The translations under genes and the position numbers were made by a program. Positions 26,257 through 33,409 of a stretch of 64,000 nucleotides of DNA are shown one piece after another. Below the pieces are notes generated by a model that worked only from the letters and a program-made list of their open reading frames with translations, made no database searches and was not told where the DNA came from. The stretch lies in NCBI RefSeq assembly GCF_021654035.1, contig NZ_JAJPDW010000001.1:558001-622000 (forward strand). The letters run 5' to 3'. The stretch comes from Microbacterium aurantiacum (lineage in GTDB: Bacteria > Actinomycetota > Actinomycetes > Actinomycetales > Microbacteriaceae). The stretch's first letter is position 1. Each line of letters opens with the position of its first letter.

Positions 26257-28683
26257 TTGCACGAGCATGGCCTCACGCGATCCCGATTCCGGATCGCAGC
26301 GATGGCCGCGGCCGGTGTGCTGTTGGCAGCGAGCCTCGTTGTCACCGCACCCGTCTACGCGGCCGAGGAGGAACTCATCGTCAACGGTGGGTTCGAAAGC
26401 GGCACACAGGGGTGGTTCGCCAACAACGGCAACTCCACCGACGGCGCCACCCTGACCCTGACCGACGACGCCTTCAGCGGCACGAGCGCTCTGCGCGCGA
26501 GTGCCCGGCAGACGACCGGCTCCGGTCCGATGCAGGATCTGTCCGGCAAGCTGCAGGCGGGCCAGACCTACACGGTGAAGGCGCGGGTGAAGTACGACAA
26601 CCCCAACAGCCCTGCCACGAAGCAGTTCTTCGCGACGATGCACTACGGCGGGTTCACGTACACCAACCTCGGAAGCGTGACCCCCGCACGGGGTGAGTGG
26701 GGGTACATCAACTCCACCTTCACGATCCCCGAGGGGCAGAACGTCACCACGACGCGCCTGTTCATCGAGACGCCGTTCAACGCCAACCCTTCGACGGCGC
26801 CGGACACGCACCTGATGGACTTCGTCGTGGACGACATCTCGCTCGTGGGCGCCCCGCCGCCCCCGCCGCCGGCTGCGCCGTCGAAGACCATCGAGGTCGC
26901 CGGGAAGCTTCCGGGCGAGCACAACCCCCTGATCGGCCACAAGTTCGGCGCCGACGGCTACGGGTTCGTGCACGAGGGTCGCGTGTACATGTACATGACC
27001 AACGACACCCAGGGCTACGCCCCGAACCCGTCGACCGGTGTCTCGCCGCAGATCAACTACGGCAACATCAACCAGCTGACGCTCATCTCGACCACCGACA
27101 TGGTCAACTGGGTCGACCACGGTGAGATCCAGGTCGCCGGCCAGAACGGCATCGCCCCGTTCACGAACAACTCGTGGGCTCCCGGCATCGAGAAGAAGGT
27201 CGTCAACGGCGAGGAGAAGTTCTTCCTCTACTACGCCAACGGCGGCGGATCCAGCAACGTCATCACCGGCGACTCGCCTCTCGGCCCCTGGTCGAGCCAG
27301 CGCACCTCGACGCTGATCAACAGCAGCACCCCGGGTTCCCAGGGTGTGTCGTGGCTGTTCGACCCGGCGCCGTTCGTCGACGACGACGGTCAGGCCTACC
27401 TGTACTTCGGTGGCGGTCCCGCCTCGACGAGCTTCCCCGCGGAGGAGCGGTTCAACAACCCGAAGAACCTGCGCGTGATCGAGCTCGGTGACGACATGGT
27501 CTCCACCCAGGGCACCGCGGCCGTCGTCGACGCGCCCGTCGCCTTCGAAGCGGCGCAGGTGTTCAAGCGCGGCGAGAAGTACTACCTGTCCTACTCGTCG
27601 CACTTCGGCGGCAACGACTTCGGCGGCAACCAGACCCGCGTGCCCGGCTACCCGGGCGGCGGTGAGATCGGCTACATGATCTCCGACGACCCGATGTCGT
27701 TCCCCAAGGAGGCCTACGCGGGCGTCATGTTCCCGAACCAGTCGCAGTTCTTCGGTGCGGGGACCGGTGGCAACAACCACCAGTCGGTGTTCGAGTACGA
27801 GGGCAAGTACTACTTCACGTACCACGCCCCCACCCTCAACAAGCGCATCAACGGCGACACCACGCAGGGCTACCGCAGCCCGCACATCCAGGAGTTGACC
27901 TTCAAGGAGGACGGCACCGTCAACCAGGTCGTCGGCGACTACGCCGGGGTCGAGCAGGTGCGCGACTTCGATCCGTTCCGGACGTTCGAAGCCGAGACCC
28001 TGGGCTGGAGCAAGGGCATCGCCACGGCGAAGATCGACGGCGGCTCGGCGGAGTTCGGCGGCACGTCGCCGAACCTGGCCGTGACCGACATCGACAACGG
28101 CGACTACACCGCCCTGTCCGCCGTCGCCTTCGGTGACGACGGCGCGGCGTCCGTCTCGGTGAAGGTCAAGCCGCTCCAGGAGGGTGGCGAGATCCAGGTC
28201 CGTCAGGGCAGCGCCACCGGCACCGTCCTCGGCACCATCCCGGTGACGGGCGAGGTCGGCCAGTGGACCGAGCTCTCGGCCGAGCTCACGGGGGCGACGG
28301 GCACGCAGGACGTGTTCTTCACCTTCGCGGGACCGACCGGCGACCTGTTCGAGCTCGACACGTGGTCGTTCACGGCTGCGGACGCCGCCCCGACCCTCGA
28401 CGTGACGGCTGCGGTGACGACCCGGTGCCTCGCCGGCAAGGTCGTGACCTCGGTGTCGGTCGCGAACCAGGATGAGGTTCCGGTCCGCGCCACGATCGTG
28501 ACGGACTTCGGCACGAAGACGTACGCCTCCATCGAGCCCGGGAAGACCGCCTCGACGGCGTTCAACACGCGCTCGACGAGCGTCGTCGCCGGCTCCGCCA
28601 CCGTGACGGCCACGGCCGTCGTCGACGGCGAGACCGTCGAGGTCGAGCTCGACGCGTCGTACGGCGCGCGCAGCTGCGGCTGA
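26257..28683 (+). CDS. secreted CBM-GH43-CBM6 enzyme with C-terminal domain
   Basis: 808 residues if started at TTG 26257, six bases after AGAGGAGA; an upstream TTG at 26233 lacks a ribosome-binding site. The signal peptide ends near APVYAAEEE. A CBM4/9-like domain (~38-195) is clearly homologous to the one in the preceding enzyme. After a PPPPPP linker comes a GH43 catalytic domain (~215-575: HNPLIGHKFGADGYGFVHEG, NNSWAPGIEKK, WLFDPAPFVDDDGQAYLYFG, VAFEAAQVFKRGEKYYLSYS), then a CBM6-like domain (FRTFEAETLGWSKG, ~580-705) and the shared TRCLAG domain (~712-808). The likely role is arabinofuranosidase or xylosidase on arabinoxylan-type side chains. It is the last gene of the operon, followed by a strong terminator. 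Confidence 0.83.
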   Translation: MHEHGLTRSRFRIAAMAAAGVLLAASLVVTAPVYAAEEELIVNGGFESGTQGWFANNGNSTDGATLTLTDDAFSGTSALRASARQTTGSGPMQDLSGKLQAGQTYTVKARVKYDNPNSPATKQFFATMHYGGFTYTNLGSVTPARGEWGYINSTFTIPEGQNVTTTRLFIETPFNANPSTAPDTHLMDFVVDDISLVGAPPPPPPAAPSKTIEVAGKLPGEHNPLIGHKFGADGYGFVHEGRVYMYMTNDTQGYAPNPSTGVSPQINYGNINQLTLISTTDMVNWVDHGEIQVAGQNGIAPFTNNSWAPGIEKKVVNGEEKFFLYYANGGGSSNVITGDSPLGPWSSQRTSTLINSSTPGSQGVSWLFDPAPFVDDDGQAYLYFGGGPASTSFPAEERFNNPKNLRVIELGDDMVSTQGTAAVVDAPVAFEAAQVFKRGEKYYLSYSSHFGGNDFGGNQTRVPGYPGGGEIGYMISDDPMSFPKEAYAGVMFPNQSQFFGAGTGGNNHQSVFEYEGKYYFTYHAPTLNKRINGDTTQGYRSPHIQELTFKEDGTVNQVVGDYAGVEQVRDFDPFRTFEAETLGWSKGIATAKIDGGSAEFGGTSPNLAVTDIDNGDYTALSAVAFGDDGAASVSVKVKPLQEGGEIQVRQGSATGTVLGTIPVTGEVGQWTELSAELTGATGTQDVFFTFAGPTGDLFELDTWSFTAADAAPTLDVTAAVTTRCLAGKVVTSVSVANQDEVPVRATIVTDFGTKTYASIEPGKTASTAFNTRSTSVVAGSATVTATAVVDGETVEVELDASYGARSCG

Positions 28684-28693
28684 CCCGAAAAAC

Positions 28694-28724
28694 CCCGGGG
28701 GCGGACCGCGTGTCCGCCCCCGGG
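28694..28724 (+). terminator. intrinsic-type terminator after the GH43 operon
   Basis: Perfect 13-bp arms (CCCGGGGGCGGAC at 28694-28706, complement at 28712-28724) with a 5-nt loop, 10 nt after the stop codon. Confidence 0.75.
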
Positions 28725-28743
28725 AAATCCCCTCCGGAAAGAC

Positions 28744-28772
28744 TTGTCCCCTCGATTTGTTCTCGGTAACAT
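28744..28772 (+). promoter_or_regulatory. promoter and operator copy 3, ahead of the surface-protein genes
   Basis: TTGTCC (28744-28749), a 17-nt spacer and TAACAT (28767-28772) make a good vegetative promoter. GTTCTCGGTAAC (28759-28770) matches the regulon palindrome GTTA-N-CG-N-TAAC in all but one conserved position and overlaps the -10, exactly as upstream of the GH43 operon. The remaining ~110 nt to the WxL gene shows no other feature. Confidence 0.65.
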
Positions 28773-28884
28773 GAACGAGTCGCGAGACAGGGATACCCCG
28801 GGCCTGACGAGCGACGACCGGAAAGTCCGGTGGTCTTTGCACGCTCGATCGACGTGGTCGTCGGTCGAAGAAACGGAGTAAGCA

Positions 28885-29523
28885 ATGAAGTTTTCTCGTG
28901 GGCTTTCGGCCCGTATCGCCGTGGCCGCCGCCGGCAGCCTCGTGCTCGCCGGTGCGGCCGGCACCGCCTTCGCCGAGGAGTTCGGCGCCGAAGATGTCGA
29001 CGTCAACGTCGAGATCGCGCCGCTCGAAGAGCCGGGCACGCTGAGCCTCAGCGTCGACGGAACCTCGTCGCCGCTGTCCGAGGTCGCTTCGGGCGACGCG
29101 GAGATCCGTCAGTTCGACGGCGCTCTTCCGGTTGTGACCGTCACCGACACCCGCGCCCCTGAAGAGGTCCCCGAGGGGGCGTTCTGGTACGTGCTCGGGC
29201 AGGCGTCCGAGTTCGTCGGAGACGCCGGACAGGACCCCCTCGCTCCCGGTCACCTCGGCTGGGTGCCCGAGCTCGTCGGCGACGAGGGCGACGGCATCGT
29301 CGAGGCGGGCCAGGAGATCGAGACGATCCTCGACGAGGGCGTGGACAACCCGGCGGTCGGCCTCGTCGAGGGCGAGTTCCTGTACCTCGCCGACACGGCC
29401 GCGGCACGGGACGGCGGGACCAACTCCTGGTCCGCGACCGCCGGTCTGACGCTCAAGACCCCGCTCGACGTCGCCCCCGGTTCATACAGCTCCACTCTGA
29501 CGCTCTCACTCTTCGAGGAGTGA
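28885..29523 (+). CDS. secreted WxL-domain-like surface protein
   Basis: 212 residues with a signal peptide (LSARIAVAAAGSLVLAGAAG, cleavage after TAFA). The mature part opens VDVNVEIAPLEEPGTLSLSV. It then has VTVTDTRAPEEVPEGAFWYV, QASEFVGDAGQ, GHLGWVPELV and ends SYSSTLTLSLFEE, the layout of WxL-type beta-sandwich proteins: a T-D-x-R strand, a Trp after it, and the Y-x-x-T-L-T-(W/L)-x-L last strand. WxL domains in Gram-positive bacteria bind the cell wall non-covalently. The canonical second Trp is a Leu here (TLTLSL), as in other actinobacterial relatives. There is no anchor. It is followed by a DUF916 gene, the known partner family. Confidence 0.7.
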   Translation: MKFSRGLSARIAVAAAGSLVLAGAAGTAFAEEFGAEDVDVNVEIAPLEEPGTLSLSVDGTSSPLSEVASGDAEIRQFDGALPVVTVTDTRAPEEVPEGAFWYVLGQASEFVGDAGQDPLAPGHLGWVPELVGDEGDGIVEAGQEIETILDEGVDNPAVGLVEGEFLYLADTAAARDGGTNSWSATAGLTLKTPLDVAPGSYSSTLTLSLFEE

Positions 29524-29629
29524 GCGTCCCCGCGCGGTAGCGCTCCGCAGTCGTGACGGCGTGCGTGAGGACCGGGGTCGGTGTTCGGCCCCGGTTCTCA
29601 CCCGTCAGCGTGCGTCAGGATGGATATCC

Positions 29630-30730
29630 ATGCGAACAATCCCCACCCGCGTCTCGATCGCGGCGGCCTGGGCGACGGCTCTGGCCCTCGCCCTCGGCAC
29701 GTCCGTCGTCGGAGCCGTGCCGGCTCACGCGCAGGATGACGACGACCGGATCACATGGTCCGTCACTCCCGCCGATGCGTCCGGTCCGGATCAGCGCGGC
29801 GTGATCGAGCAGGAACTCGATCCCGGCCAGACGGCAGAGGACTTCTTCGCGGTCCGCAACTCCAGTCGGGTCGCCGTCACGTTCCAGCTCAACGCGGCGG
29901 ACGGCTACTACAACGAGAACGGCCGGTTCAACAGGCTCCCCTCCGATCGCGAGTCGGTCGATGCGGGAACCTGGATCGACCTTCCGGACTCGGTGACCGT
30001 CGAGCCGAACGCCACGGTCGTCGTGCCGTTCACGACGACCGTGCCCGAGGACGCCGTCCCGGGCGACCACGTGGCGGGCATCGCCGCTTCGGTGCTGTCC
30101 ACCGGCACCGACGACACCGGATCGCAGGTGGGGGTCGAGAGCCGTGTCGGCTTCCGCGTCCTCACCCGCGTCTCCGGCGATGTCGTCGCGTCGGCGGAGA
30201 TCGGGGGAGTGGTCACCGACTACGCCCTCGCGTGGAACCCGATCCGGCCCGGTGAGATGACGGCATCCTTCGACGTCACCAACACCGGCAACGCCAACGT
30301 CACCGTCGCCGGCGAAGTCGGCGCAGGTACCGGAGTCGTCGTTATCGGAGACGAAGACGGCGCCCGGCAGACCCTCCTTCCCGGTGAGACGCGCCGTGTC
30401 GAGGTCGTCGTGCCGGGGGTGTGGCCGACGTTCTACGTGCCGGTGGAGATCACCCTCGTGCCCGAAGGCTTCGACCTCGGCGGGGACGCCGTGCCCGTCG
30501 AGCCCATCACCGCGTCGGCGACGGCGTGGGCCATCCCCGTTCCCCAACTCCTCATCCTCTTCGGTCTCGTGCTCGTCATCGGCGCGCTCTTCTGGGGGCG
30601 CCGACGCTCGCGGAATCGCATGGCGGCGGCGATCGCCGCGGCCCGAGAGGAAGGCCGCGCCGCGGCCGCCCAGAACCACCCATCCGACGACGTCCCACTC
30701 CCCAGCGGCGGCTCGTCCCCACTCCAGTGA
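29630..30730 (+). CDS. DUF916 / WxL-interacting membrane-anchored protein
   Basis: 366 residues: signal peptide (VSIAAAWATALALALGTSVV, cleavage near PAHAQ), an Ig-like DUF916 domain (~37-165: ITWSVTPADASGPDQRGVIE, LDPGQTAEDFFAVRNSSRVA, NENGRFNRLP, GDHVAGIAASVL), a second beta-sandwich (~175-310, TASFDVTNTGNANVTVAG), then one transmembrane helix (LLILFGLVLVIGALFW) and a basic cytoplasmic tail. In Firmicutes such proteins are encoded beside WxL proteins and bind them and peptidoglycan. ATG 29630 is chosen as it begins the signal peptide. It lies 106 nt after the WxL-like gene and overlaps the next gene (GTGA). Confidence 0.78.
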   Translation: MRTIPTRVSIAAAWATALALALGTSVVGAVPAHAQDDDDRITWSVTPADASGPDQRGVIEQELDPGQTAEDFFAVRNSSRVAVTFQLNAADGYYNENGRFNRLPSDRESVDAGTWIDLPDSVTVEPNATVVVPFTTTVPEDAVPGDHVAGIAASVLSTGTDDTGSQVGVESRVGFRVLTRVSGDVVASAEIGGVVTDYALAWNPIRPGEMTASFDVTNTGNANVTVAGEVGAGTGVVVIGDEDGARQTLLPGETRRVEVVVPGVWPTFYVPVEITLVPEGFDLGGDAVPVEPITASATAWAIPVPQLLILFGLVLVIGALFWGRRRSRNRMAAAIAAAREEGRAAAAQNHPSDDVPLPSGGSSPLQ

Positions 30731-31044
30731 GGCCTGCCTTGAACATCTTCTCCACCGAGACGGACCAGAGCGACGGCGTCAGCGTCGACGTCGAGATCAC
30801 ACCTCTGCCCACCCCGACGCCGACCCCGACGCCGACCGAGACGGTGATCCCCTCGCCGACGCCGGTCCCCACCGACACGCCCCTCCCGTCCCCGAGCCCC
30901 ACGGGCGTCCCCTCGGTTCCGGACTGGCTCGCGGGCACCGGCATCGACCCCACCTGGCTCATCATCGGCGCGGTCGCATTGGTCGGGGCCGGGGTCATCG
31001 CGTACGCTCTGCGACGCAGGGGGGCACGCGCCGGTAGCGACTGA
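30727..31044 (+). CDS. small Thr/Pro-rich protein with class E (LAxTG) sorting signal
   Basis: About 105 residues from GTG 30727, which overlaps the DUF916 stop; TTG 30739 is an alternative. The order is a short head SDGVSVDVEITPL, resembling the mature start of the WxL-like protein (VDVNVEIAPL), then a Thr/Pro/Ser-rich stalk of ~40 residues, then LAGTG, a hydrophobic helix (WLIIGAVALVGAGVIAYAL) and RRRGARAG. LAxTG plus helix plus arginines is the cell-wall sorting signal of class E sortases. No N-terminal signal peptide is visible, which is odd for a sortase substrate. It could be a reverse-anchored protein with its N-terminus outside, or a gene that lost its 5' end. Confidence 0.65.
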   Translation: MRPALNIFSTETDQSDGVSVDVEITPLPTPTPTPTPTETVIPSPTPVPTDTPLPSPSPTGVPSVPDWLAGTGIDPTWLIIGAVALVGAGVIAYALRRRGARAGSD

Positions 31045-31088
31045 GCGCTCGGCGCCCCATGCTGGAAATGAACAAAGGGGGGACGCCG

Positions 31089-32108
31089 ATGAGCGATCAG
31101 AATCGCGCGTGGCAGCGTCCGAGCATCTACGACGTGGCCGCCCACGCCGGAGTCTCGCACATGACCGTATCCCGGGTGCTCAACGGGCATCCCAACATCC
31201 GGGACTCGACCCGCGAGCGGGTGATGCAGGCGATCGACGAGATGAACTACACGCGGAGCTCGATCGCCCGGGCACTCGCGACGCGTAAGGCCATGCGGAT
31301 CGGGGTGATGGTCGACGGACCGGTCGAGTACGGCCCGAACAGTACGCTGCGCGCCCTCGAGCGCGCCGCGCGCGACAGCGGCTACTCGGTGAGCGCCTTC
31401 TCGATCTCGGACGACCCCGATCTGGGGGTGGATGTCGGCGTGGCCGACCTGATGTCGCAGGGCGTCGACGCCCTGTGCGTCATCGCCCCCCGCTCCTCGT
31501 CGCTCGACACGCTGCGCGAGCAGCCCATCCGTGTGCCGGTGCTCGTGGTCAAAGCAGACCCCGACCCGGAGATGATGACCGTCGCGGTCGACCAGCGCGC
31601 GGGTGCGCACGCGGCCGTGGCGCACCTCGTCGATCTCGGACACCGCGAGATCCTGCACATCTCGGGCCCGCTCGACTGGCTCGACGCCCGCGCCCGTCAC
31701 ACGGCGTGGGAGGAGGATCTCGCCGATCGGGGGCTCACGATCCGCGACGCGCTGGTCGGCGACTGGACCTCGGATGCCGGCTTCGCGATCGGCCGCGACG
31801 CGCCCGCCATCGACGATGTCACCGCGGTGTTCGCATCGAACGACCAGATGGCCCTCGGTCTCATCCACGGACTCACGAAGCGCGGGTTGCGCGTTCCCGA
31901 GGACATCAGCGTCGTCGGCTTCGACGATCTGCCCGACGCGCGTCACTTCCTGCCTCCGCTCACGACGGTGCGACAGGACTTCGCCGAGCTCGGACGCCTG
32001 GGCCTGGAGCTGCTTGTCAGCCGCATCGCGGGCGAGGAGCCGGCGGACAGCGCGATGATCCTGCCCGAGCTCATCGTGCGCGAATCCACCGCGCCGCCGC
32101 GCGCCTGA
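31089..32108 (+). CDS. LacI-family regulator, probable arabinan/arabinose regulator
   Basis: 339 residues with an N-terminal LacI helix-turn-helix (SIYDVAAHAGVSHMTVSRVL, hinge STRERVMQAIDEMNYTRSS) and a periplasmic-binding-protein-like effector domain (GVMVDGPVEYG ... VFASNDQMALGLIHGL, VVGFDDLPDARHFLPPLTTV). The start at ATG 31089 follows a GGGGGGA purine run; ATG 31068 is less likely. Placed between the surface-protein genes and the arabinose importer, it is the only LacI-type regulator in the locus and thus the best candidate to bind GTTA-N-CG-N-TAAC. The ligand is probably arabinose or an arabino-oligosaccharide, which is inference. Confidence 0.85.
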   Translation: MSDQNRAWQRPSIYDVAAHAGVSHMTVSRVLNGHPNIRDSTRERVMQAIDEMNYTRSSIARALATRKAMRIGVMVDGPVEYGPNSTLRALERAARDSGYSVSAFSISDDPDLGVDVGVADLMSQGVDALCVIAPRSSSLDTLREQPIRVPVLVVKADPDPEMMTVAVDQRAGAHAAVAHLVDLGHREILHISGPLDWLDARARHTAWEEDLADRGLTIRDALVGDWTSDAGFAIGRDAPAIDDVTAVFASNDQMALGLIHGLTKRGLRVPEDISVVGFDDLPDARHFLPPLTTVRQDFAELGRLGLELLVSRIAGEEPADSAMILPELIVRESTAPPRA

Positions 32109-32148
32109 TCGCCGTCCCCGGGCGGGCGTAACGACTCCGTAACGGAAA

Positions 32149-32191
32149 CTTGCAACTCTTGCTTGCAATTCTTGTTAGCGCGCACAATACT
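32149..32191 (+). promoter_or_regulatory. importer promoter with tandem 13-bp repeats and weak operator copy 4
   Basis: Two adjacent 13-bp units (CTTGCAACTCTTG 32149-32161, CTTGCAATTCTTG 32162-32174) differ at one base. The second contains a -35-like TTGCAA (32163-32168), 17 nt from AATACT (32186-32191). GTTAGCGCGCAC (32174-32185) keeps 8 of 10 conserved bases of the regulon palindrome and fills the space just before the -10. Confidence 0.55.
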
Positions 32192-32275
32192 GATGCACGC
32201 GGCTGCGACAGGCAGCTGCACCAGAGTGATCCGACCCGACTCCACGATGGAGCGTCGATCTCAAGGAGGAGACAC

Positions 32276-33292
32276 ATGTCACAGAAGAAGCGCCTGCTCG
32301 GCGTCATCGGTTTCGTCGGCGCTGGGGCGCTGGCACTGGGCCTCGCCGGCTGTGCATCGGGCGGCGACAACGGCGGCAGCGCCGGTGGCGACACCGGTGG
32401 CGACGGCGAGCTCATCACTGTCGGCTTCGTCGCGGTCGGCCCCGAGGGCGGCTGGCGCAACGCGAACGAGCAGGCTGTCAAGGACGCCTTCACGGAGGAG
32501 GCCGGCTACGAGCTCAAGTACGCTCCGGCCGCCAGCCCGAGCGACCAGAAGTCGCAGCTCGACGCGTTCTCGACCTTCGTCAACGACGAGGTCGACGTCA
32601 TCCTCCTCACCGCGACCGAGGCGTCCGGCTGGGAGGACTCGCTCGAGCTCGCCCAGGAGGCCGAGATCCCCGTCATCCTGCTCGACCGCGGTGTCGACGC
32701 CAGCGAGGACCTCTACGTCACCCGTATCGCGCCCGACAACTTCCAGGTCGCGGCCTCCGTCGGCGCATGGGCCGTGGAGACCTTCCCGGAGGGTGCGAAC
32801 TACTACGTGCTCGAGGGCGTCCCGGGTCTCTCGGTCGTCAACGAGCGCAACGAGGGCTTCGACTCCGAGGTCGAGGGTGCCGAGGGCTTCACCAAGGTCG
32901 GCGCGCAGACCGCCAACTGGAAGACCGACGAGGGCAAGTCCGTCACCGAGACGGTTCTCCGCGCCAACAACAACGACATCCAGTTCATCTTCGCCCAGAA
33001 CGACGAGATGGGCATCGGCGCCGCCCAGGCCGTCGAGGCTGCCGGTCTCGTCCCCGGTGAGGACGTCAAGATCGCCACGATCGACGGCACCACCGGTGCC
33101 CTCGAGGCGCTCGCCGCGGGTCAGCTGAGCTTCGTCGCTCAGTACAACCCGTTCTTCGGCGACATCGCCGTCGACGTCGTCGAGAAGGCGCTCGCCGGTG
33201 AGACCGTCGAGCCGGTCATCATCGTCGACAGCGCGACGTTCGACTCGCCGGAGGCCGGCGAGACGGCGCTCGCCGACGGCCAGGGCTTCTGA
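32276..33292 (+). CDS. ytfQ: furanose/arabinose ABC transporter, substrate-binding lipoprotein (YtfQ-like)
   Basis: 338 residues. A lipobox, LGLAGCASGG, follows a lipoprotein signal peptide, then a Gly/Asp-rich linker. The mature protein is a type I periplasmic-binding fold: VGFVAVGPEGGWRNANEQAV, DVILLTATEASGWEDSL, IPVILLDRGVDASEDLYVT, FIFAQNDEMGIGAAQAVEAAG. These blocks match YtfQ, which in E. coli binds galactofuranose and prefers furanose rings; with araDBA next door L-arabinofuranose is the likely ligand. AAGGAGGA six bases before ATG 32276 is a very strong ribosome-binding site, suiting an abundant binding protein. A hairpin follows. Confidence 0.9.
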   Translation: MSQKKRLLGVIGFVGAGALALGLAGCASGGDNGGSAGGDTGGDGELITVGFVAVGPEGGWRNANEQAVKDAFTEEAGYELKYAPAASPSDQKSQLDAFSTFVNDEVDVILLTATEASGWEDSLELAQEAEIPVILLDRGVDASEDLYVTRIAPDNFQVAASVGAWAVETFPEGANYYVLEGVPGLSVVNERNEGFDSEVEGAEGFTKVGAQTANWKTDEGKSVTETVLRANNNDIQFIFAQNDEMGIGAAQAVEAAGLVPGEDVKIATIDGTTGALEALAAGQLSFVAQYNPFFGDIAVDVVEKALAGETVEPVIIVDSATFDSPEAGETALADGQGF

Positions 33293-33329
33293 GCTCGGAT
33301 CGTCTGACCAGCACCACCACCTGACGGAG

Positions 33330-33357
33330 CGGGGATCGCCGCACAAGGCGATCCCCG
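33330..33357 (+). terminator. intercistronic hairpin after ytfQ
   Basis: CGGGGATCGCC (33330-33340) pairs with GGCGATCCCCG (33347-33357) around GCACAA. Without a T-run it probably protects the upstream binding-protein message or lowers expression of the downstream genes, a common arrangement in ABC operons. Confidence 0.6.
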
Positions 33358-33409
33358 TTCCTGTCGGCTCACACCCGAAACCAGCACTACACGAGGAAGT
33401 TCGTCAGAG

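Noticed and set aside
30781..30905. Short tandem DNA repeat or CRISPR-like array in the Thr/Pro-coding stretch
   Set aside because: The repetition follows codons for a Pro/Thr stalk; no constant repeat with unique spacers. No CRISPR array was seen anywhere in the window.
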